This document shows, in pieces, positions 22,437 to 34,689 of a DNA stretch of 64,000 nt. This DNA is from Meloidogyne chitwoodi. Lineage: Eukaryota > Nematoda > Chromadorea > Rhabditida > Meloidogynidae. Within the stretch, counting starts at the first letter, position 1. Every line of letters starts with the position of its first letter. Position numbers and translations under genes: made by a program. The stretch covers positions 1,922,001 through 1,986,000 of the forward strand of contig JACZZP010000001.1 of NCBI GenBank assembly GCA_015183035.1. Direction: 5' to 3'. The notes under the pieces are model-generated. The model was given only the letters and a program-made list of their open reading frames with translations, had not been told where the DNA came from and made no database searches.

Positions 22437-24126
22437 ATGTATTTAAATTATAAAATTATTATTTTATTAATTTTATTAAATATTATGGTGACAGAAGAAG
22501 ATTATCAAAAAGATAATTATAATAATAATTTACTTATTAAAAGAGATCAAAATAAACAAATATCAATTCATAGAAATTCTGATGATAAAAATTATAAAAA
22601 TAATTTTAAAGAATATATAAAAAATAATTTAAATAAATCTTTTAAAGGAATTATTAAAAAAAGACCATATAAAATAAAATTAAAAAAAAAATTCTCATCT
22701 AAACCATTAAATAATCTTGTAAAAAAATTAAAAAATAATATGAAAAAAAATTTGGAAAATAATATTTCATCTAAAGATAAAAATATAAAAATAATTAAAT
22801 TTTCTGAATCATTTGATAAAAATCAAAATTTAGAGAAGAAAATAGAAGAAGAAAATGGTAATAATTAATTAATAAAAATAAATTTATTTTAATTTTTTAA
22901 ATTATAATTTTTCTATATATATAATAAAAATATAAATATTTATTTATTTATTTATTTAAAAATAAATAAATTAATTAATTAATTAAATAGATATAAAAAC
23001 ATTAATTAATGTAGAAGAGGCAAGAAATATAATATTAGATATTTATGCAATTAATTATTATACAAATTATTACCAAGTTTGGAATCCAGATAATTATGAA
23101 ATAAATGAATTAGAAGAAATTACAAAATATTATAATAAATGGATAAATAATATATTAATTAATGAAAATGTTAAAGAAAATAATATTAAAGAAATAATTA
23201 AAAAGGTTATTTTTTAAATTTAATTTAAAATATAATTTAATTAATTAAGGTTATAACAAATAAACCTTTTAATGTTAAATTATTTTTGGGAAAAGAATTA
23301 AAATCAAAAAATAAAATAAAAGAAAATAAAAATTTATTTTTAAATTTTGATGAAAAAATTTTACAAATTGAAAAAGTTGAAAGTTTTAATATATTAAAAA
23401 ATGAAAATAATGATGAAAAAATAAATATAAAATCAACAAAAGAATTATTTAATTATTATAATGAATGGCTTTTATCTGGAGTTATTTTTTTTAAATATTA
23501 AAAATAATTAAAAAATAAATTTAGGGAAATTGGCCAATAAAAATAAAAAATTTGGCAAAATTAATTGATCAAAAATGTGAAAATGTTGGTAAATTAAAAG
23601 GAAAAGGTGAAAATGCTTTATGTATTATTGTCAGACTATTTGCCTTTTGTTTGGCTATTGATAAACAATTTAGAAGTAAAGATAATCAATTTATTAAATA
23701 TTATAAAAATATTGATATTTTATATATTGAATGGATAAAAGAAGCAATTAATTCAATTTTAAAATATTTTAAAATTAGAAATTATAAAAAAATTATAAAA
23801 AATTTAATAGAAGAATATAATCAATTATTCACAATTATACAATATAAAAATGTAAATATATTTTTTAATAATTAAAATAATTTATTTAGTTATTTATTTA
23901 TTATTATAAAATTAAAATATATTTTAATTTTTTTAAGCCAATCCCTGGCCTTAAAAATAAAAAAGAAAATGATAATTCTGATGAAAATAAGGAAAAAGAT
24001 TTATTAAATGATAAAATTAAAAATGAGAAAATAAAAAAAGATGAAAATGAAGAAAATTTTTCTGAAGAAGATTGGCTGAAAAAATTAAATGAGAGTAATG
24101 AAAATGAATTTTTAAAAGGAATTTGA
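22437..24126 (+). CDS. Secreted Lys/Asn-rich protein, unknown family
   Basis: Five exons fit with GT...AG ends at about 22437-22857, 22991-23205, 23250-23480, 23525-23851 and 23938-24126, giving about 460 residues. The N-terminus MYLNYKIIILLILLNIMVTE is a clear signal peptide. The next 120 residues are very basic (RPYKIKLKKKFSSKPLNNLV). Then comes a helical part with aromatic motifs (EARNIILDIYAINYYTNYYQ, LEEITKYYNKWINNIL), a similar phrase in exon 3 (LFNYYNEWLLSGG), and the most conserved-looking part NWPIKIKNLAKLIDQKC followed by ALCIIVRLFAFCLAIDKQF in exon 4. The end is acidic (SEEDWLKKLNESNENEF). I do not recognise a domain. It stands between other secreted-protein genes. Confidence 0.6.
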
Positions 24127-24687
24127 ATTTAATTTAAAAAAAAATTTATATTTATTTATTCTTCTAATATAAAAGAGAAATTCATTTATTTAAATTATTT
24201 CCTTAAAGAAATTTAAATTAAAAAAAGTTAAAAATATTTTAGAAATTTTAATTGTAAAGTAAAACTAAAAAAGAAGAATTTACTGAATTTTTATATATTT
24301 TTATTTATTTATTTAAATTAATATTTTAGTAAATATTTTATATATTTTTAACTATTAAATTATTTACTTTTTTTAATATTTTTATTTTATTTATTTTAAA
24401 TATTTATATATTATCTATTCTTTTATTCACAGATAAGTACATATGTATATATTCTATTATTCCCAAAACAAATATAAAAAATTTAAACTCAGCTGGACCT
24501 AAATAAATATTTTTATTAAAATATTCTGATTATATTTATTTAATAAATTAAAAAAAATAAAATTTATTTTGACCAGTCAAATCATTATATTTATTTTATA
24601 TTTAATTAATATTATATTTAATCTTTTTATTAAAAAAATATATTTATTTCAAATTATAAATTGAATTTAAAAATTAAATAATATTAT
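24127..24687. other. Intergenic, convergent gene ends
   Basis: 3' flanks of two convergent genes. AT-rich, with no ORF, repeat or RNA gene seen. Confidence 0.5.
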
Positions 24688-25126
24688 TTAATTACAAAAA
24701 TGTGAACAAATTGTTCCAATACAAGAAATACTACAATGAGAAGATGTTGTTGTCCAACTATTTCCATCATTTCTTATATTACCACTTTTTGTATTAAATC
24801 CATTATAAACAAATTGTTGTCCAAAAAATGGAAAATTTTGCCAAAATCCTCCATTTTTTTCTTCTCCTTTTGGAAAAGTATTAAATTGATAATTATTTCT
24901 TTTATTATAATATTGAGGAAATTTAGGTCGATAACCATTTCCTCCTACTAATATATTATTTATTTGAAAACAATCTGTTCCTTCTGAATAACTTGGTATT
25001 CCATTTATCTTTTTAAAAAAATAAATAAATAAATAATTTAAATTATCTCTAACTAACCACTTGAAAACAATATTCATTTGAGTCGTTAATAATAATTATA
25101 ATAATAATAATTAATAAATTTAACAT
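24688..25126 (-). CDS. Small secreted cysteine-containing protein
   Basis: Two exons, about 125 residues. ATG at 25126 gives [19 protein letters not shown], a short signal peptide, then YCFQ; after the intron the reading is INGIPSYSEGTDCFQINNIL. The mature protein thus begins with two CFQIN phrases 16 residues apart. The middle is rich in Gly, Asn and aromatics (GNGYRPKFPQYYNKRNNYQF, FWQNFPFFGQQFVYNGF). The end holds a cysteine cluster: HCSISCIGTICSHFCN, four Cys in 16 residues. Secreted, disulfide-rich, no recognised family. Confidence 0.6.
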
Positions 25127-28100
25127 TATTAAATTATATTTTAATTAATATTAATTTAAATATAATTTATTTAATTTTAATTAAAATTAAATAAATTTAA
25201 TCGTTTAATTTTTTTGAAATTTTACATAAATTAAATATAAATATGAATTTATTTAATTTATGTAAAACTTAAATAATCAAATTTATTATTATTATTTTTT
25301 TAAATATTTTAAAAATTAAATGTTTAATATTTATTTTATTTTTGTTATTTAAAGAATTTTTTTATCCCAAAAATTAATTGATTAGAAAATAAATGATGCG
25401 CAACATGAAAATAAAATAAAAAAGTTTTCTTGCTGTTTTTCTTTTAAAATAATTTAAAATTATTTTAAAATTTAATTGTTCAATTTTTTAATTTTTTTAA
25501 AATTTAATAAAAAAAAATAAAAAAGAGAATGAAAACATATTTTTTTAATTTTTTAAAAAAAAAATATTTTTAATGATTAAAAAAAGTGAACAAAAATTAA
25601 TAAAAAAAACTTTTTTTACATAACTTGTTTTATATTTTCAAATATTTTATACTTATTTAGTAAAGTATTTAATTTTATATTATTATTTATTATTTAGAAT
25701 TATTTTGAAGATTATAAAAAATATTATATAATTTTTAAGGTATACCTAATTTTCTTCAACAAAAATTAATTTTTGTATTTTGAAGTCAAATTTCTTAGAA
25801 TACAAAAATAAATTAAATAAATCATTTTAATAAATATTAATTAATTTTCAATCCTCTAATTTCTAAAAAAAAGATAAATTTCATTCATTTGTTTGACTCT
25901 GTATCAAATCAGAAAAGTAAGAATATTTTAAAAATTTTAATAAATTTTATTCTTTATTTAATTGTTTTATCTCTATAGCATAATTTTAAATAAAATTATG
26001 TTAAAAATATATATTTCTTTATTTATTGACACTTTTTATTTTTTATAAATTTTATTAAATATTAAAATAAAATTAAAAAAAATATATTTAAAAATATTAA
26101 TTAAATATATTTATTATCTTAATAATTATATTTTGTTCTTTTTTCATAAATTTTGATATATTTTTTTATTTATTTTGCAGAATTAATTATTATTTAAAAT
26201 ATAATAAAAAATATTTATTTTTTATTATTATTTTTGTTAAAAGCAAATTACTTTTATTTATCTAATTTTATTATTATTATTTTTTAATTATTATAAAAAT
26301 ATCCCTTAGGTTTCTCTTTTTTTTTTAATATTTTTTTATTTTAAATATTATTTAAATTATTTTATAATTAATAAAAAAATAATAAATATTATTAAAAATT
26401 CTTTTTTTTTTAAATTTTAGAACATTTAATTAATTTTTTTATTGATGGATTGATAGAAAAAAGAGAAAAAAAAAGAAATTCAATTGAAAAAAAAATTAAT
26501 TATTTTTAAAAGGGTTAATTTTGTTATTTTTAAAATTAATTTCTCTTTAACAATTTAAAACTTTATTACTAAAATATAATTTAAATAATTTTTAATTTTT
26601 CAAAGTTTACATATTTTAATTTTTTTCTTTAAAATTAATAATTAAATTAATTTTATATAACTAATTTATTTTTTTATTTACGTGTAATAATTTTTTATAT
26701 TAAATTATTTATTGGCATTTCTTTTAAAATAATTATTTTTTTTTTAATTCCCAGAACGTTATAAAAAAATATAAATTTAATTATTATTTTATTTAATAAA
26801 AAAATTATCATTTTAATAAATTATATTATTTAATTTATTATTTTTATTTTATTTTTTTCCGTTTCTAATTTACTCACATTTTTAATGCTGCATTTAGGTT
26901 TATTATAATTCTTTCTTTTTTCATCTTCTTTTTTTATTATTCATTTATTTGTATTTTTATCCTCATTTGTAAATTTACCACACAAAAGGTATATAATTTA
27001 TTTAATTAAAATAATTTTTTATTATAATTCTTTTTTTGTGTTCATTTTTACAAAAATATATAATATAATATTTAAATAATATTTATTTTGTGGGAAATTT
27101 TATTTAAAAAAAATTATTTTTAAAATTGTTAATAATTGGTATATATATTTATTTTACAAAAAAAAATAAATAAAATAATTATAAATAAATTTAAAATAAA
27201 TAAATTAATTATTAATAATATTAATTCAAATTTATATAAATTATTTTAAAATATTATTATTTTTTTTCTAAAATTTTTAAATTTAAAATAAAAATTAAAT
27301 AATTATTTAATTTTTCTAAATTATTTTATATAAATTAATAAATATAAAATATATATTTAATTAGTAAATAATAATAAAAATATCTAAATATTTTTAAAAA
27401 TATAATTTAATAATTTAATTTTTAATTTTTATGTAAATATATTAATTTATTATTAAAATATTTATTTACATAAATATATTTGGAAAAGTTTATTTTTTAC
27501 CTAAACTTTACTACTTTTATTTTTTTTTTAACAAAAAAGCATTTAATAATTATATATTTATGTCAATCATAAAAATAAAAGTTTTAAAGTTTTGCTTAAA
27601 TTGTCCAATGAAATATAAATAAATATTTTTAAAAAAATAAAATTAATTTATTTAAAATTAAAATTTTAATTTTAATTATCTTAATTTAATTAAAAAAAAT
27701 TAGTCTTAATTTAAGTTAATTTCTAATTTAAAAAAATATTTTTTATCAAAAAATAATTAAAATCCTTTTATAAAATATTTAAATTTTTAATTTATATTTA
27801 TTTGTTAACTGTCTATTAAAATTAATTAATTAATAATTTTATTATTTAAAATAAGATTATATTCTCATTAATATTTTTTAATTTTACCTTTTATTATTAT
27901 TATTATTTTTTATTTATTTGTCTTTTAAATTAAAAAATAATTTTCATTTAAATTATTTATTTTACGAGGAATTAATTTCCATTTTTTATTAAATTAAAAT
28001 AAATTTTATTAAATTTTGTCATTTTATTTAAAACTTTTAATAATAAAATTAGGAAAATGAATTAATATTTTAATAAAATATTAAAATAATTTTATTTTAT

Positions 28101-28129
28101 TTATTTTTCAAAAATTATAAAATATAAAA
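25127..28129. other. 3-kb gene-free AT-rich stretch
   Basis: Extremely AT-rich low-complexity DNA with many homopolymer runs. No ORF above background, inverted repeat, tandem array or RNA gene stands out. The part just before 28130 is presumably the globin promoter. Confidence 0.5.
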
Positions 28130-29478
28130 ATGGAAGAATATCCAATAATTGAAAGACCATCAACATTTTTTCGATTTTCAGCATCTCTTTTTAGATTTCC
28201 AATTTTTACCAAACGTTCAAAAGAAAGTTCAACAACAAGAAGCAGTCCTATATCTAGGTAATATTTATTTTATTAATTAATTTTAATATTAATTATTAAA
28301 TAAATAAATAGATTAATTAGTCCAAGAGAAACACCCTCTACAAGTTCAATATCTCCAATGGCTGAATCAATAACAAGTTTACCAGCTGTATTTAATGGTT
28401 TAACAACAACATCAAATAATAATAATAATAAACCTTTACTTAAACAAGAAGAAATTAAATTAGTTGCACAAACATTAAAAAAGTAAAAAATAAAATAAAA
28501 ATTATTTTATTTATTTTCTAGAGCACTTCAAACAGTTGATTTTGGTAATGAAATAGTTATAAGACTTTTAAATGATAAAAGGTTATTTATTTAATTATTA
28601 TTTAATTATTATTATTTAATTATTATTATTTTTTTAAGATCTTTATATAAAAGTTTATTGGCTAGATGTGCACCACAAGCACATGAAATTGAAGTTTTTG
28701 ATGTACAAAGTTTAGCACGTTTTTGTCCCAGAGCTGTGCAAGTTGGAAATGGAGTTACTCGATTTTTTGAACGTGTAATATTTAATTAAAAAAATTAAAT
28801 AATATATTTTTAAATAATTTAAAGATTGTAATAGCCTTAGAAGAAGAAAATCAAAATATTATAGAATTAGAAGATAAACTAGCAGAAATGTGTAGAGCAA
28901 ATGGACAAATGCATTATAGAATGAAAGTTTGGTTTCAGGCAGAAAATTGGCTTTGTGTTAAACATTCTGTTGTTGATACTATTCTTATGGCTAATTCTAA
29001 TTTAAAAAGAGGAAAAAAAGGTTTTTTATTTTAAAAATTTAATTAATAAATTTGTTAATAAAAATTAAGAAAATTCATTTGTGAGATGGTTTTTGTAATT
29101 TTTTGTAGAAGGCATTAGTTTGATTAATTAACTGAAGATAATACAAATTTTTAATTAAAATTTAATTTTTTTAAAAAAAAAAGTTATATTAATAATTTTA
29201 TATTTTCTTTTCAGTTTTTACTAGAAGTGCCGGTGATATTTATGGCCTTTCACAACATAAAAATTGGTTAAATTGTGTAGAAACATTAGATCAATGTAAA
29301 AATGAAAAACATTTTATTGGAGTTGTTTGGATGAAATTAATGCAAGCAATTATTGCTTGGATGAAACAAGGCTTTCTTGAGGTAATTATTTATATAATAT
29401 TATTATTTAATTAAATTAATTAATTTATTTTTTAAGGCTGCAATGTGTAGCAAAGAAGAACATGATGAAGAACTTTAA
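28130..29478 (+). CDS. Divergent nematode globin with N-terminal extension
   Basis: ATG at 28130, stop at 29476-29478, about seven exons. The first 90-100 residues (MEEYPIIERPSTFFRFSASL onward) are Ser/Thr/Pro-rich and disordered. The globin fold follows: KLVAQTLKKALQTVDFGNEI (helix A/B), SLYKSLLARCAPQAHE, FDVQSLARFCPRAVQVGNGV (E helix), VIALEEENQNIIELEDKLAE (E-F), then MCRANGQMHYRMKVWFQAEN, WLCVKHSVVDTILMAN (G) and VVWMKLMQAIIAWMKQGF (H). Compared with neuroglobin-like sequences, the LGxxH motif carrying the proximal haem His reads MCRAN, with the nearest His four residues later; the distal position looks like Gln. Nematode globins often have long tails and serve redox or oxygen sensing rather than transport (family knowledge). 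Whether this one binds haem normally is open. Confidence 0.75.
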
Positions 29479-30180
29479 ATTAATAAATTAAAAAGTATAG
29501 ATAATTAATTAATTTTTAAAAATAAAAATATATAATTTTGTAATTAAAAAATAAAATATTTTAAACATTTAATTAATTAAAAATAATTTATCAAATAAAA
29601 TTATTTTTTGAAAAAAATAATTTTGTTTTAAAATATTTATTATTTTGTAATATATTTATTTTAAAAGTTGAGTTTTTTGATGTAAAAACAATTTAAAAAA
29701 AAAGAATTGCATTTGGCATTTCGATGAATTTTTTTACTAATAAGTGGTGACTTTTATTTAAAGACAAGATAGAAATTTTATAAAATGAAAAGTAACTCTA
29801 ATTTGAGGCAAAAAATAAATAAATATGTCAATACAAGAATAAAATATTTATTTATTTTTTGACATAATAAAAAGAGAATAAAAGTTTGAGATATTTATTT
29901 AATAAAATATTTAAATTAATTTTATAAGGCAAATGTTAAAATTCCAATTATTTTTTTTTAATTTTTGTAAAAAAAAAATTTGATTATATAAATTATATTT
30001 AATCTTTTTAATATTTAAAATACCTAAAATATTTAGTTTGTAAAAAATAAAAAAAATAACTTAAAATTACCAATAAAGTACACTTATTTATTTTCATCGT
30101 TAGCATATGCTTCCTGCATTCATGCTAGTTATTTTTCTCTTAAAAAATAAAAAGAAAAGGTTTGGAAGACTACTACAAAC
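29479..30180. other. Intergenic; ends with the target duplication of element D
   Basis: AT-rich spacer without a supported gene. The last 8 bp (CTACAAAC, 30173-30180) are the left target duplication of the following transposon. Confidence 0.5.
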
Positions 30181-31456
30181 GGTGCGACGACATTTGCGCC
30201 GTTGACATTTGCGCCGCGACACTTGCGCTGCGACTTATGCGCCGACGACATTTGCGGCGACGACTTTTGCGCCGACGACTTTTGCGCCGGAAATATTTTA
30301 AAACGCGACATTTGCGCCGCCTTTAAATTTAAAAAAAAAGTAATATGTATTTATTAAAGGATTAAAAAATTATTAAAAAATTAAACTAAAATGTATCAAC
30401 TAAATAAATCCGATTAAGATTCTAAATATTCATTCTTTTAAATATTTGGCTATTGTATGTTATAGCGGACTTTTTCTTTCTGTACCGATCCGGATGAGTG
30501 AGGTGTCATTCGAAAGCTCTTGCAAAACTTAGTCGAACTAGACATGGGGGAAGTTGATCCGACGTCTATAAGCCGAGTTACAGGTCCCCGAATATTGAAA
30601 AATTATAGGGGGGACCAAGCTCTACTAAGTGATTACTGCGGCTGCACTTTAATTATTTTCACTGATGTGAATTAATTATGTAATTTGCGCCGTAGAATAA
30701 CGCATGTACCAAAAGCCAACGAGAGATGGGCTCTCAAATGAAGAAGTCATAAAACACTCCCAATTGGTCCAAGTTTGGCGTGTTTCTAGCAAACTTCGAT
30801 CCTTCATAGCTTTGTTCAAAATCGTTCAATCAAAACGATTTTGGTCTCATTCGATAGGTCTCGAAGAGTTCTTTCGAATGAGCTATATACTCATATTCGA
30901 ATTTTTCACCCCAAAAATGAGCTTACTCCCCCTATGATTTTTCAATTTTCGGGGACCTGTAACTCGGCTCTTAGACGTCGGATCAACTTCCCCCATGTCT
31001 GCAAGAGCTTTCGAATGACACCTCACTCATCCGGATCGGTACAGAAAGAAAAAGTCTCTATAACATACAATATTCAAATATTTAACTGCACAAATATAGC
31101 TGCAGTCTTTTTTCATTCATTAGAGCATAAAAAAGGAATTGATAATTGGGTTGATTAGTTGCTAATTAATATTTCAAACCTGTTAGGCTGTTGAAAATTT
31201 TAATAATATCATTTAAATAAATGATTAAATTTAATTTTAAAATCATTTTAGACTTAATTCTTTTTAAAATTTAATTTTTTAAATCTTTAATATTACTTTA
31301 CTTTTTTAATTTAAAGGCGGCGCAAATGTCGCGTTTTAAAATATTTCCGGCGCAAAAGTCGTCGGCGCAAAAGTCGTCGCCGCAAATGTCGTCGGCGCAT
31401 AAGTCGCAGCGCAAGTGTCGCGGCGCAAATGTCAACGGCGCAAATGTCCTGCAACC
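30181..31456. mobile_element. 1276-bp nested inverted-repeat transposon (element D) with GC-rich tandem arms
   Basis: 8-bp target duplication CTACAAAC at 30173-30180 and 31457-31464. The ends read GGTGCGACGACATTTGCGCC (left) and GGTTGCAGGACATTTGCGCC (right, reverse complement). The outer arms (30181 to about 30333 and 31312-31456) are made of 10-15 bp tandem units around GGCGCAAATGTCG, far more GC-rich than anything else here. Inside lies a second, longer inverted repeat (about 30466-30632 and 30925-31068) with GATCCGGATGAGTGAGGTGT and GTTACAGGTCCCCGAA; the left inner arm has a 16-bp insertion (AAACTTAGTCGAACTA) absent from the right. The central 250 bp share blocks with elements C and E. Open frames across it are repeat by-products. 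Confidence 0.9.
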
Positions 31457-31871
31457 CTACAAACATATTTTTGTGGCAAAATTGCCACCACAATCTATTA
31501 CTTCTCAACAAAGAATATGTCTATATATTTTTTTATTATTTATTTTTTAGAGAGAAAATACCAAAAGAGGCACCACTACTATTAGTTTTTAGTAAATATT
31601 TAGCTTTTGCCTCATCCTTTCCTCATTTTTTTCTTTTCATTTCTTCAGTACTTTTACTTTTTTCTTTATAAAAAGTCAAATAATTTAATATTTAATTATC
31701 CAGCTGTCTATTTTTTATTGCGCAAATTAAATACAATTTTTAAAAATAAAAAAAATAAAATATTATTTTTAAGAAAATATTGTCATATAAAAATTAATTA
31801 ATATTTAATTTATATTTTAGTAGTGAGGGTAAAAAGATTAATTGAAAATAAATAAAAAATAATTATCAAAA
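31457..31871. other. Upstream region of the stomatin gene
   Basis: 415 bp between the right target duplication and the first stomatin ATG. AT-rich, with no other gene visible; it presumably includes the promoter. Confidence 0.45.
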
Positions 31872-34689
31872 ATGACAATTTTACATTCACTAATCAATAA
31901 ACCTTCAAGAAAGAAAAATAAAGATCAATCATCATTACAAATGGAAGTGTCAGGATCTCATTGGGTAGAAGTTGAGGATACACGTTTAGGAACAACATAT
32001 ATGCCCTCAACTGTAATTTATAAATTAAATTAAATTTTTACTATTTATAATTCCTCAAAAATTAGCATCTCTACCCATTTTATTATTTAATTAAATTATT
32101 TTTATTTTATAGGTTTATCGTCATCAGTCTATTAGATTTAAAGGCAATGATCGAAATGATTTTTTTGCTAACGGTAAAAAATTTTAAAAATAGTAAAAAG
32201 ATTTTTTAATTAAAAATTTATTTGTTTAAAATACAAAAAGAAAAGGTTTAATTAAATTAAAATAAGAAATTTAATTCTTTTATCTTTAAAATCCATTAAA
32301 AAAAGAAAAATTTCTTAAATAAAAGAAAAATAATCTGGCACAAATAAACAAAAGATGCCTAAAAATATTTTATATTTATATAAATGTCAAAAATAAATAA
32401 AAGAAAATATAAAATTCTTCCTTTTTTATTTTTTAAATAAAATTTTATTAATCTCTTAATAAATAATTATATTTAATTAATTTTTAACTCTCCAAACTTT
32501 TTCTCTTCAAATTTTATTTTTTAATTATTTTAATCTTCTCTTTTTATTCTAATAAAATTAATTGAGTATTTAAATGATGGACATTAGGGATAGACATTTG
32601 ATGCGCTATCAACGCCGTTTTTCAAATAAAATGGCAGAAGAACATTTAGAATTTTCTCCTTTTGATCCTATTACGTATTTATTATATTAAAAATAGACAA
32701 AATATTATATAAATTTGAATTAATCTGCCTTTCTCTTATAATAAAATTAAAATAATATATTTATAAATTAAAATATATAATCAGTATTATAATTTTTATT
32801 TAATTTTATATTTTTAAAAACTTAAAACAATATTCTTGTAAATTTAAATAATATTTTTCCCTATATTTAGAGCCTATGACTGGAAATTTAGGCATAAGTG
32901 GCTATATACTTATGGTTTTTTTAATTAATTATAAGTATTATAATTTATTAAAAAAAGGTGTGTTCATATATTCTTTTGGTTATTACATTTCCAATAGCAA
33001 TATGTTTTTGTGTTAAAGTTGTAAAAGAATATGAAAGGGCTGTGATTTTCCGGTTAGGTCGTTTATTGCCTGGTGGTGCTCGAGGACCAGGAATTTTTAT
33101 TGTATTAATTAATTAATTAATTAATAGAATATTATTATAATTCTTCTTTTATTCTCCAAATAATTTTATCTTTTTAAATTCTTTAAAAATTATTTTTGGG
33201 AGAAGATTAACAAAAATGTTCCTTTTCAATTATAGATTATTAAAATTATTTTTAAATTTAGATAATTCCATGTATTGATACATATCGAAAAGTTGATCTT
33301 CGAGTACTTTCTTTTGATGTACCACCTCAAGAAGTAAAATAATTAAATTATTAATTATTAAAAAATTATTAGATTCTTTCTCGTGATGCTGTAACTGTTG
33401 CTGTGGTAAATTATTTATTATTTTATTTAAATTTAATTTTATTATTTTTTTAGGATGTTGTTGTTTATTTTCGTATCTCAAATGCAACAATCTCTGTAAA
33501 TTTTTTTAATTTTTTTTAATTTTTTAATTTGAAAAGGTAACAAATGTTGAGGATTCAAGTCGTTCTACTAAATTATTAGCACAGACAACTTTAAGAAATA
33601 TACTTGGAACAAAAACACTTGCAGAAATGCTTAGGTGTTTAAAAAAGAATAATTAATTAAAACTAATTTTATTTTGTTATTAAATAAATTGATTTTATAT
33701 ATAATTTTAGTGATCGTGAACAAATTTCTCTTCAAATGCAAAGCACTCTGGATGAAGTAAACTGTTGAAAATACTTGAAAATTATTAATTTTAAAATAAC
33801 TTTTATATTAATTATAATTTTAGAATTTTTTAAATATTTTTTTTTCCCAAAAATAGATAACTTCTCCATGGGGAGTAAAAGTTGAACGAGTTGAGATGAA
33901 GGACGTAAGATTGCCTGTACAATTACAAAGAGCAATGGCTGCAGAAGCAGAGGCAACTAGAGAAGCTGGGGCTAAGGTATTTTTAACAGATTTTTACTAA
34001 TTTATCAATAAATAAATTTTATTATATTTTTATTCCAAAGATAATTGCTGCAGAAGGAGAACAGAAAGCATCAAAAGCACTTAGTGAAGCGGTATATTTT
34101 AGTAAAGCAAAATATTCTATAATTAAATTAATTTAAAGGCTTTAATAGTTTCCCAGTCACCAGTAGCATTACAGCTTCGTTTCTTACAGACACTTTCCAC
34201 AATAAGGTAACATAAATAACCTAAAGGTATTAATACATATACTAGAAAGGAATTAATTGAACTAAAAAGAAATAACTCATTAAGATAGGCTTCTGAGTTT
34301 TTGTTGAGGTGGTGTTATAGTATGAAAGACTCAGCCTTTTAATAATCTGTGTATTCGTGGTATTCAGTCTTACAATTAGTCAATTCTAATTCCAGCTAAT
34401 AGTCTCATAATTGTTGTTACCTTCGCCTATTGTATTTCCTTATTGTAATAAAGATATTTGTTAGTCTTGTGTTACTTTGGGTTAACAAAAGTAGTAAAGT
34501 TGTAACAGTTTTCTTACTCCTTTTCGGTTCTTTCATCTACAAATATACAATAATTAATAAAATTAATTATTATTTAGTGCGGAGAAAAACAGAACAATTA
34601 TCTTTCCAATGCCAATGGAGATCGTTCGGCATTTTTTAAAGTTTTTTATAACATTTTTTGTATATTTTTTATTTTATGTAAAAATTTAG
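31872..34689 (+). CDS. Stomatin-family membrane protein (UNC-1/STO/MEC-2-like)
   Basis: The stomatin/prohibitin domain is clear across many small exons: [169 protein letters not shown], and the final exon [20 protein letters not shown]. The membrane hairpin is YILM joined to [18 protein letters not shown]. These proteins coat the inner face of the membrane and tune ion channels and innexins. Two 5' ends are possible: an ATG at 31872 with two upstream exons ([19 protein letters not shown]), or an ATG at 32574 opening the exon with [21 protein letters not shown] could not join the second upstream exon to the third in frame. Element D lies just upstream. Confidence 0.88.

Noticed and set aside
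28130..29478. First thought: TNFAIP8-like helical protein
   Set aside because: The order of helices and phrases such as FQAENWLCVKHSVVDTIL and WMKLMQAIIAWMKQGF fit globins, and no TNFAIP8 signature was found.
30704..31550. Several ORFs in element D, including KSSAQKSSPQMSS repeats on both strands
   Set aside because: By-products of GC-rich tandem units; the same peptide appears mirrored on both strands because the element is an inverted repeat.
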